Positions 49,567 through 57,231 of a stretch of DNA of 64,000 nt are shown piece after piece. Position numbers and translations under genes: made by a program. The stretch is from Mesorhizobium terrae. GTDB taxonomy: Bacteria; Pseudomonadota; Alphaproteobacteria; Rhizobiales; Rhizobiaceae. The notes under the pieces were generated by a model. That model was not told where the DNA came from and did no database searches. It saw only the letters and a list, made by a program, of their open reading frames with translations. Position 1 is the stretch's first letter; every line of letters starts with the position of its first letter. The stretch lies in the NCBI RefSeq assembly GCF_008727715.1, contig NZ_CP044218.1:496001-560000 (forward strand), written 5' to 3'.

Positions 49567-50502
49567 ATGGACATTCGCCAGTTGCGGTATTTTGTCGGGG
49601 TGGCGGAGGCGGCGAGTTTCTCGCGAGCAGCGCTAAGGATGAATGTGGCCCAGAGCGCGCTCAGCCTTCACATTCGGCGCATCGAGGAGGATCTCGGTGT
49701 CGACCTTTTCATTCGAGAACCGAAGGGGGTCAGGCTGACGTCGGCTGGCGTGAAGCTGCTCGATCACGCCAATATCATCCTGCGCCAGCTCGCTTTGGCG
49801 CAGGACGAGCTAAAAGCGGACAGGGGAATGCCAGCCGGAACGGTCGCCATCGGCGTTCCCTCGGGCGCAAGCCGCATTCTCGTCAATCCGCTCCTCGAGG
49901 CGGTTCACAGCAACCTGCCCCGCGTCACGATTCGTATCGTGGAGGCAATGACGGGCTACCTGCGTGATTGGCTGAGCATGGGCCGGCTGCACATGGCGGT
50001 CACCTACGCCAGGTCCGATGCCGAGGGTGCCGAACCGATCCTGGCCCAGGAGGATCTGCATCTTGTTACGCCGACAAACTTCGAGCATCCGGCCGCCACG
50101 ATCACGCTGGACGAGATCGCGAAACTGCCGCTACTGCTTCCCACTGGCAGTCATAGTCCGGCAAGCATCATAGGCGAAGTGGCGCACAGTCTCGGTGTGA
50201 CGATCAAGATCGAACTCGAAATCGATTCGCTCTGGAGCATCCTCGACCAGGTCGCAAACGGTCACGGGTTTTCCATTCTTGCACCTTCGGCGTTTCTGCC
50301 GGAATGGTCTGCCGGACGCGTACGCGGACTGCCAATTGTCCAGCCGATCATTTCCCGCACGGCAAGACTAACTGTCGCGCACAAATTTGCCGACGACGCG
50401 GCGACGCAAGCCGTCGCCCGCCAGATTGCCCAGACGTGTAGTCAACTTGTGCAGTCCGGAGATTGGCCAAGGCGTCTGCCGAACAATGACCGTCGTGGTT
50501 AA
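49567..50502 (+). CDS. LysR-family transcriptional regulator
   Basis: A 311-residue LysR regulator. The N-terminal winged helix-turn-helix (MDIRQLRYFVGVAEAASFSRAA, residues 1-60) is followed by a substrate-sensing domain with the usual GVPSGASR opening near residue 95. I start it at the ATG at 49567, with a GAGG site; upstream codons in the frame lie in the divergent promoter. It faces the livJ gene across 268 bases, the standard arrangement for a LysR protein controlling a divergent catabolic operon. The co-inducer may be mesaconate or methylaspartate; this is inferred. I saw no clear T-N11-A operator. Confidence 0.84.
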   Translation: MDIRQLRYFVGVAEAASFSRAALRMNVAQSALSLHIRRIEEDLGVDLFIREPKGVRLTSAGVKLLDHANIILRQLALAQDELKADRGMPAGTVAIGVPSGASRILVNPLLEAVHSNLPRVTIRIVEAMTGYLRDWLSMGRLHMAVTYARSDAEGAEPILAQEDLHLVTPTNFEHPAATITLDEIAKLPLLLPTGSHSPASIIGEVAHSLGVTIKIELEIDSLWSILDQVANGHGFSILAPSAFLPEWSAGRVRGLPIVQPIISRTARLTVAHKFADDAATQAVARQIAQTCSQLVQSGDWPRRLPNNDRRG

Positions 50503-50676
50503 TTTACCTCCTAACAAATCCAGATTGTTTCAATCTAGGAACAATATTTGTAGCGGCGACAAGCCTATGTGGGCCTCATCTCCCAGACCCGTTGAGTGTT
50601 GATATCCTGCGTGGCATTCGCAAGAGCGCTTCGATTAAGTAGCCAAACTGAAAGAAGCCCGCCCTCGATCGGCTCG

Positions 50677-53600
50677 CTAGAAACTGACATTCAAATCGGC
50701 TCTGACGCCATGGTCGCGAGCGTTGGCGGCGAGCTGGCCCTGGTATGAGATGCCGAGGGTGGCTGTCGGTGTCAGCGCGACGTCGAGACCTGCCTCCAGT
50801 GCGGTGCTGTCACGGGCGATCGGCACGCCGGCGATGGTGAAGGCGCTTGAGCCGGCGAAGGCCTGCGTGATCGTCGGCGTGACATCGCCGAAACCATGGC
50901 GCCAGCCGAACATGCCGCGTGCTGTCGTCTTGACGGCGCCGAGGTCGAAGTCGGTCGAGGCGCGAATGCCGAAGGTGGTGAAGGTGACGGCGTTGGAGCC
51001 GCCACGGACGGCGAGTGCCGCGGCACCGCCCTTCTCGGTGAAGCCGCTGGTATGGACATTGACATAGGCAAGGTTGGCGAAGGGCTCGAAGGCGACGTTG
51101 CCTGCCTTCATGCCATAGCCGAGTTCGCCGAAGATCTGCGTGGTGCCGGCGCGATGGCTGGAGGAGAGGCTGTCGGTGAAACCGGGCAAGGATACCTGGC
51201 GGCCGCTGTCGATATTGCTCCACGTATAAGCAAGGCCGGAGCGCAAGGAGAGCGCACCCCATTGCGTGCCGCCGTAGGCGCCGAGATGGTAGTTGTCGCT
51301 GGAGGCAGATGACCGTCTGTCATCGACTTTGAACGAAGAATGGCTGTAGCCGGCGAGGAAACCCAGCCGCCAATCGTCGGTGACGAGACCGTCGATGCCG
51401 GTGACGAAGCCGCCGGTCGAGCGCGACAGTTTGGCGGCATTGCCGTCGCTGTCGCTCGAACCCCATGAACCGAAGGCCGAACTCCAGGCGCCGTAGCGTT
51501 CACCGGAACTAGCAGACGCCGTCGCCGAACCCGCTGGCGCGATCGAAGCCGTTGCCTCCAGCGCGGCATTGCCCTCTGCCGCCTCGCCATAACCCATCAA
51601 AGGCAGCGGTGCGGCACCAACCGTCTCGAACGCCGAACGGAGCCGATCGTTGATCGCATCGCGTATCAGGCGGCTGTCTTCGATCAGCCCAGTCACCGTC
51701 GAGGCATGCACCTCACCCGACAGGCCATCGAAGGCGGAACGGGCTTCATTGGCCGACAGCGGAAGCAGTTTGTTGTAGAGCGCCAAGGACGGCCCGCTCT
51801 GCTCCAGGCTGTCCAGCGCGCCTGCCGCCTGCTTGCGATTGAAGGTGTCGGCCACAGTGCCGAACACCAACTTACCACCTGGATCGCCCCCAGGATTACC
51901 ACCTGGATCACCGCCAGGGCTGCCGCCCGGGTCGCCACCTGGATTGCCGCCGGGGTCGCCACCTGGATCACCGCCAGGGCTCCCACCTGGGTTGCCACCG
52001 GGATTTGAACCCTTGAGGGCGATCTTCAGATCGGCCGTATTCGGCTTTTCCACGACGGTGGCATCGAGGAAGGCTGAATGCGACAAAACCGTCGGATCGA
52101 ACTTGCCGGTGACACCACCGGCAGCGGTCAGGATCGTATAGGTCTGGCCGTTCTTGTAGCTGGTCTCGGGATCGAGCGCGGTGACTTCGACCTTGGCGCC
52201 GTCGACAGAGGCCAGTCCGCTCGTCACGATGCGGTCGCTGGCGCCGTTGCCGGCGATCTCGACCAGATAGGTCGACCCGGGCGCAAGCGAAAGGTCGCCG
52301 GCGACGGTGAGTGTGCCGATCGAATTGCCGGGCGAAATTGTCGCCCCGGAATCGAGATAGGTCGAGCTGACGGAACCGGTACCCGCGAGCGTCGCGCCGG
52401 CGTTGACCGTGACACGGCTGGACGAGGCGATGGAGCCGTTGACCGATAGTGTGCCGGCGCTGACGACGGTGCTTGCCGTGTAGGCGGCAACGTCGCTGAA
52501 GATGAGCTTCCCTGCGCCAGTTTTGTGAATGCCGAACGCACCGCCGTCTTCGACGATCATGCCCGCATGTTCGGCCGATCCCGACGCGACCAGGAATTTC
52601 GCGACGCCGGTCAGATTGACGGTGTTGCGCAGTTCGATCCCAGAGGCGAAGTCGAGCGTCGTGGCGTCCGCCATGGTTACTGTGCCGGTGCCCAGCGCAT
52701 TTGCGTTCTCGATGCGGATGACGCCCCCTCGGAAATCGGTGCCGCCGCTATAGGTGCTGGCGCCCGACAGGGTCAGCGTGCCGACGCCCTGTTTGATCAA
52801 CTCGACCCGGCCCGCGCTGTCTTCGATATGACCTGTGAAATCTCCACGGCTGCGTACCACCACTTGCGACGTCGTTTCCGCCGCGCTGTTGGTGATTGTT
52901 CCGGCCCCATCAAGGACCAGCGCCGTGACGCCATCGTTCCCATTCAGGTCGTAACGCCCGGAGTCATAGAGATACAACCGACCACGCGACGTCGACGTTC
53001 CAAAACCGCTGTTGCGTCCAAGCCGGAGCGTCGAGTTGTATATCGCCGTGAGGGAGTTTTCGCCGACGAACGCAGCGGCGTCGATTTCGATGGTACCTCC
53101 GCCGCTGAATCTCAACGAGCTGTCGTGACCGGCGCCGACGCGGCCCATGAACCCGCCACTATCGGCAATGAGATGCAATGTCTCGTTCGGCATCACCGAG
53201 ACGATGGAAGTGCCCGCATTGTCGGCCTGCGTCAGGCTCTGAAGATGAAGTTCGCCGCCCTTGAGGAACAGGATACCTCCTCCATCGGCGAAAGAGAGGC
53301 TGCCGGAGCCCAGCGCCTGAGGCGTTGCCAGCTGAAGCTGCCCCCACCCGCGGACGCGCGTCTCCCCGGTATAGGTATTGATGCCCGATAGAAGCAGTTG
53401 CCCGAAGCCGATTTTCTCGATTCCGTTCGAACCTGTGATGGGGCCGGACTGGACAGCAATTGTGCTGTTGGAAGCATCGAGCACGACATTGCCCGCATTG
53501 GTATCGATGGGGGCCGATCGGACCTCTCCCGACGAATAGGTGATGGTTTCGGCATACGCCTGCAGGCACATGCCCATACTCGCTGCCGCCAGCGCCGTTG

Positions 53601-53697
53601 AAGCCAGAAGATATCCGGCGATCTTGTTTGGTCCGATCAATGCAATCCCCGCGCTGTGCTTTCCACGAGGCGCAACACGGCTCATCCGCTCGCGCAC
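50677..53697 (-). CDS. Type V autotransporter with PATR repeats and a Pro-Gly-Gly linker
   Basis: An outer-membrane autotransporter of 1006 residues. It has a long signal peptide ending near residue 49 (LQAYA/ET) and a beta-helical passenger rich in G-T-L-x-L-x-G-x-x-T-Y-S/T-G motifs (PATR repeats, for example near TLTLSGASTYSGGT). A PGGX linker spans residues 565-608. A C-terminal beta-barrel of about 270 residues follows, ending in Phe (RADLNVSF), as outer-membrane proteins do. The passenger has no obvious enzymatic domain, so adhesion or surface exposure is likely. A MarR-like gene lies upstream on the same strand. An ATG four codons downstream of the chosen start is also possible. Confidence 0.9.
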   Translation of the reverse strand: MRERMSRVAPRGKHSAGIALIGPNKIAGYLLASTALAAASMGMCLQAYAETITYSSGEVRSAPIDTNAGNVVLDASNSTIAVQSGPITGSNGIEKIGFGQLLLSGINTYTGETRVRGWGQLQLATPQALGSGSLSFADGGGILFLKGGELHLQSLTQADNAGTSIVSVMPNETLHLIADSGGFMGRVGAGHDSSLRFSGGGTIEIDAAAFVGENSLTAIYNSTLRLGRNSGFGTSTSRGRLYLYDSGRYDLNGNDGVTALVLDGAGTITNSAAETTSQVVVRSRGDFTGHIEDSAGRVELIKQGVGTLTLSGASTYSGGTDFRGGVIRIENANALGTGTVTMADATTLDFASGIELRNTVNLTGVAKFLVASGSAEHAGMIVEDGGAFGIHKTGAGKLIFSDVAAYTASTVVSAGTLSVNGSIASSSRVTVNAGATLAGTGSVSSTYLDSGATISPGNSIGTLTVAGDLSLAPGSTYLVEIAGNGASDRIVTSGLASVDGAKVEVTALDPETSYKNGQTYTILTAAGGVTGKFDPTVLSHSAFLDATVVEKPNTADLKIALKGSNPGGNPGGSPGGDPGGDPGGNPGGDPGGSPGGDPGGNPGGDPGGKLVFGTVADTFNRKQAAGALDSLEQSGPSLALYNKLLPLSANEARSAFDGLSGEVHASTVTGLIEDSRLIRDAINDRLRSAFETVGAAPLPLMGYGEAAEGNAALEATASIAPAGSATASASSGERYGAWSSAFGSWGSSDSDGNAAKLSRSTGGFVTGIDGLVTDDWRLGFLAGYSHSSFKVDDRRSSASSDNYHLGAYGGTQWGALSLRSGLAYTWSNIDSGRQVSLPGFTDSLSSSHRAGTTQIFGELGYGMKAGNVAFEPFANLAYVNVHTSGFTEKGGAAALAVRGGSNAVTFTTFGIRASTDFDLGAVKTTARGMFGWRHGFGDVTPTITQAFAGSSAFTIAGVPIARDSTALEAGLDVALTPTATLGISYQGQLAANARDHGVRADLNVSF
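51874..52005 (-). repeat. Eleven-unit 12-base tandem repeat encoding PGGX
   Basis: The autotransporter gene contains eleven tandem 12-base units, each encoding x-Pro-Gly-Gly with x being Asn, Ser or Asp. The order from the passenger side is N, N, S, D, D, N, D, S, D, N, D. It separates the passenger from the barrel and should act as a flexible linker. Synonymous differences between units show it is not a very recent expansion, but copy number could still vary between strains. Confidence 0.85.
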
Positions 53698-53853
53698 AAG
53701 CGCGAGCAGGGGTCGGGTTGAACCTTGCGGCGGTGAGCCTCTTGAAGAGGTCCGAATTCCCTAGCGAAAACAGGGCGCGGGGTGCAGCCGCGATTAGTTG
53801 CAATTTTTCGGTTATCTCGCCTGCACGGTGGCTGGCCGGCTAAACTGCCGGTG

Positions 53854-54390
53854 TCAGACCTTGGCGGGTGGAGCAAAGACGAAGCCGTGCTGGCGCGCTA
53901 TGTCCGCGCGGGCCTGCAGGAATGTGCGGCCGATTTCTGCCAGCCGCTCGGTCGGCACCAGCAGCAAGCGGCGGCGGTCGTTCTCGTCGGGCAGCCGGCA
54001 CAAGGTGCCGGAGGCTTCCATGTCGTCGATATGGCGACTCACCGTTGCCTCCGTGGTGAACAGCTGGAAATGCGTCGCCAGTTCCTTCAGCGTGATGGGG
54101 TCGCCTTGCAGCCAGCGAATGGCCACCATGGAGAAGATCATGTCGGCCTCGAACACGCTGCGCCAGGGATGTTTCAGCATGCCTTCCTTGATCATGCGCC
54201 GGCGAAACTCGCTGCGCCACGCCAGCCAAGCGACATCGACGGCAAGCGCTGCGCGCTGTTCTTCGGTCAGCACGCGCGAGGGTTCTTCGGTCAGAGCCGC
54301 GTCCAGCAGTTGAGCAGCCCCTTCCGACGAAGATTTGGACGCCGTAGCGATCGATGCCATTTGGGACTGGTCTTTGTTGCGGGTGTTCAT
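53854..54390 (-). CDS. MarR-like winged-helix transcriptional regulator
   Basis: A 178-residue protein. The C-terminal half is a winged helix-turn-helix of MarR character: a helical region with LKELATHFQLFTTEATVSRHIDDMEASGTLCR, then the wing DENDRRRLLLV. The N-terminal 60 residues are Ala/Ser-rich and poorly conserved-looking. It lies 156 bases upstream of the autotransporter gene on the same strand and diverges from an AraC-type gene across 136 bases. It may control the autotransporter, itself or the AraC gene. The ligand is unknown. Confidence 0.75.
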   Translation of the reverse strand: MNTRNKDQSQMASIATASKSSSEGAAQLLDAALTEEPSRVLTEEQRAALAVDVAWLAWRSEFRRRMIKEGMLKHPWRSVFEADMIFSMVAIRWLQGDPITLKELATHFQLFTTEATVSRHIDDMEASGTLCRLPDENDRRRLLLVPTERLAEIGRTFLQARADIARQHGFVFAPPAKV

Positions 54391-54526
54391 GAAGACTTAC
54401 TAACGCTGCAAGGACCCGGTTTCTTTGCCCACAGGGACACGCAATCTTGCGCAGAGTGACATCGGGATGTTTCTTGCCTGAGCGACGTTCCGCGCAAAAC
54501 CTTCCGGTCAACCGAAGAATGCTCGC

Positions 54527-55558
54527 ATGGTGAAACCTGACGATACCGGGCCGGTTCGGTTGCGCACCGACGACTTGCCGGAGCGGGATCGTTTCGCCAC
54601 ATGGCGCGAGGTCTATGGTCGCGTCATCCATCAGGTGGAGATCGAGCCACTGGGTGGATCGGTGTTCCAGGCAGATCTGACGCTGCGGTCGATGCACGGG
54701 GTCGCAGTCGCAAGCGGTGTCTCGTCAGCGGCGCGGTATCAATCGACACCACCCTTGATCGCCCAAAGCACCGACAGCATCGGCCTGCCCATTGTGCTTT
54801 CCGGGTCGGGGCTCATCGATCAATTCGGGAAGGAGACGCAAGTCGGCCCGGGCGAAACGGTCGTGAGCTCGACCGTCGATCCGGGATCATGGTCCTTGCC
54901 GCAGGGCGGCGCGTTTACGGTGCTGCGCGTCGCCAGGGAGTTGCTGGCGCCCCTGGTGCCCAATTTGGGCTCGGCTCTAGGACGGCGGCTTCCTGCCGAT
55001 ACCGCTGCACTGAGGCTCCTTGTCGACTATGTGAAGATGTTCCGCACATCCGAGCTGATTGACGATCCGGTGCTGCGCCACATCGTGACCACACATATTG
55101 TGGACCTGGCGGCCCTGGCGATTGGCGCCGGCCAAGATGCGTCCGAAATTGCCGAGCAGCGCGGTGCAAGAGCCGCAAGATTGCTGACCGTCAAGGCCGA
55201 TATCGTGGAAAATACCGGACGGTTCGACATGTCGATTGCCGCGCTTGCCGTCCGACACAAGCTCAGCCCACGCCATCTGCACAGGCTCTTTGAGCATGAA
55301 GCCGTCAGCTTGTCGGAGTTCGTGACCGACCAACGGCTTTCGCTGACACATCGGATGCTCAGCGACCCACGGTTGGCGCATCTACGCATCAGCGACATCG
55401 CCTTCGATGCTGGCTTCGAAGATCTATCCGCCTTCAACAGGCTGTTCAGGAAGCGATTTGACGGCACGCCCTCCGAAGTCAGGAATAGACGTCGGGCAGC
55501 GGCAACCTCTTCCGGAACGCCCCCCTTCGAAGTCAATCCTGAACGAATTGCCACGTGA
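54527..55558 (+). CDS. AraC-family transcriptional regulator (AraC-binding-like N-terminal domain)
   Basis: A 343-residue regulator. The C-terminal 100 residues contain the double helix-turn-helix of AraC proteins (ALAVRHKLSPRHLHRLFEHEAVS and ISDIAFDAGFEDLSAFNRLFRKRFDGTPSE). The N-terminal part (FATWREVYG... near residue 24) resembles the AraC_binding_2 type found with OxyR-independent and urease or catabolic regulators. It is divergent from the MarR-like gene. Its 3' end overlaps the end of the opposite-strand exported protein gene by 26 bases. The target is unknown. Confidence 0.8.
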   Translation: MVKPDDTGPVRLRTDDLPERDRFATWREVYGRVIHQVEIEPLGGSVFQADLTLRSMHGVAVASGVSSAARYQSTPPLIAQSTDSIGLPIVLSGSGLIDQFGKETQVGPGETVVSSTVDPGSWSLPQGGAFTVLRVARELLAPLVPNLGSALGRRLPADTAALRLLVDYVKMFRTSELIDDPVLRHIVTTHIVDLAALAIGAGQDASEIAEQRGARAARLLTVKADIVENTGRFDMSIAALAVRHKLSPRHLHRLFEHEAVSLSEFVTDQRLSLTHRMLSDPRLAHLRISDIAFDAGFEDLSAFNRLFRKRFDGTPSEVRNRRRAAATSSGTPPFEVNPERIAT

Positions 55559-56486
55559 CAGCTGCGGAGACAGGCGCAGTCGTCGAACCCGAATTGTGAG
55601 AAACGCTTCCGGCATTTGCGATGCGGCCTGCGCCCTGCCACGATTTTTTGCCGGGTTCGATTTTCTGGTCGCGGAGTTCGAGTTCCTTTTGCCCCTCTCG
55701 GAACGGAACCGAGGTCTCATTCGTGAAGGCTTGCCCGCTCAATCGTACGGCAACAGGTATGGCTCCGGCGGGGATTCTCAAGCTCGCAAGACCGGACTGA
55801 CGATCGACGGTCACAATCGCCCTGCAAACCTGTTCCATGATGGCAGCGTCTGCTGGCAACGACAATTTTCCAGCGCGATGGAAGCGATACGGTGCGGCAG
55901 GCGAAGGCGGTGCAATGTTAACGCCAGCCCCTTCATCGGAAACTGAAATCGTTCCGGCTGCGCAGTCCTCGCCCTGCTTTGCGGTCCAGTTTGCAAATCG
56001 GGTTTCATCGAGTTTCAGGGCACCGAGCGAAGCTGGATCACCCTTCAGTTGAAGGCCGATAGCGAGCATGGCCTTTGCCTGGCAAGCCTCGTCTTCTCCA
56101 CAGGCCTCCATGGCTTCGGCAATCGTCTGAATGCCTTTCGGCGCGCGGATATGGTTGTTGGACGTGCCCCCGACTTCCACCACCGGGGCCGTGTTGATCG
56201 CCGATAGTTCCATGGCGAAGGTCACGTTCAGTTTGCGCTCCACATCCAGCCGAGACCATTCGACCTTGTTCGGAAGAACATGGCGGCCCGAGCCCTTCAA
56301 CATGAGCGAGATCGTAAGACGACCTGTTCGTGAGAATTCGCGAGCTGATTGTGCATTCGCGTGCGTCATTGGGAAATCTACTCCCAGCAACATCAGGCTC
56401 ACCACAGCAAGAACCGAAGCCCGAAATCTGCTCGCCCGCAGAAAGCCGAAACGCACGTCTGGTCGAATCCAGGAAATAATATTCAT
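55533..56486 (-). CDS. Unrecognised exported protein
   Basis: About 317 residues. The N-terminus after the ATG at 56486 has a long signal peptide (basic region RPDVRFGFLRASRFR, core SVLAVVSLMLLG, cleavage after ANA near residue 46). The mature part has no membrane segments and holds four cysteines: a close pair at CGEDEAC, and singles in EDCAAG and EQVCRA. No known domain comes to mind. The frame is open 50 codons upstream of the chosen start, but those codons come before the signal peptide. The gene converges on the AraC gene with overlapping 3' ends. Confidence 0.65.
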   Translation of the reverse strand: MNIISWIRPDVRFGFLRASRFRASVLAVVSLMLLGVDFPMTHANAQSAREFSRTGRLTISLMLKGSGRHVLPNKVEWSRLDVERKLNVTFAMELSAINTAPVVEVGGTSNNHIRAPKGIQTIAEAMEACGEDEACQAKAMLAIGLQLKGDPASLGALKLDETRFANWTAKQGEDCAAGTISVSDEGAGVNIAPPSPAAPYRFHRAGKLSLPADAAIMEQVCRAIVTVDRQSGLASLRIPAGAIPVAVRLSGQAFTNETSVPFREGQKELELRDQKIEPGKKSWQGAGRIANAGSVSHNSGSTTAPVSAAVTWQFVQD

Positions 56487-57231
56487 GGGAGCGTCCTCGA
56501 ATTGATGTTTCGAAGATCTCTTTTGAACATCATCGCATCGATGAGCGAGCCAAATCGATTGCAATTTTGTGGCTGTTTTTGGTTCTGTAGTTGACCCGCT
56601 GTTTTTCCTTCGATATCTCGACTCTGCCCCCAACATCGGAGAGCTGAGTTTCGCTTCTACGGCTAGAGTTTCCGTCTGGTCGATATTCGGAGTTGAAACC
56701 TCATACCCAGGACAGCCAAAGCGGTCTTGCGGTTTTCTCGGATGGCCGAGTGGGCTCTCGTATAAACGCTAGACTGCTCACTCCAAGCTCGGAGTTAGTC
56801 CCAAGCGAGCACATGTCATTTCAACCCACTCAGCGGAGTGGTCGTCGAGAAAGGCAGTGGAATGGCGGCGAAGATCGCCGTCGAAGTCACACTTTTCACC
56901 GCCCTCCTCCTACTCCCACCCGATTGCTTTGAATTACACCAACGCATTGAACTTACTAACAAAAATTGCTCTCAAATGCTACTGACCTGACAGCCAACAG
57001 ACAACCGCACTTTTGATTTTACCAAATAGTTTTTTGCAACGCAGCGAATGACTTTATCGGCTACTATCGCTCGTCGAGATGCACGTCCAAACCTGACAGG
57101 GAGGTCGGCAATGCTTTCAAAACTATCGTCGGCGTCCCATCGTCAGCATCCAACCTACGCAGCGGACCAACCGGTGATCGTACTTGGCGGCAGGCCGTTG
57201 GCGAGGCCGAGCGGCAAATTCCAGGAGAACT
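56487..57231. other. Gene-free stretch between the exported protein and tssH
   Basis: About 745 bases without a supportable gene. Small frames at 56569-56932 and 57048-57251 on the plus strand have no motif or ribosome site, and the last one runs into the tssH end. Bases around 56930-57050 are AT-rich compared with the surroundings, which may mark a promoter for the exported protein or an old junction before the type VI secretion genes. Confidence 0.45.

Noticed and set aside
50522..50536. A small hairpin after the LysR gene as a terminator
   Set aside because: The stem is only 6 bp with three A-T pairs and no T-run follows.
51874..52005. Short regular repeats that could suggest a CRISPR array
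   Set aside because: The units are contiguous 12-base codon repeats without spacers, in frame within the autotransporter gene.
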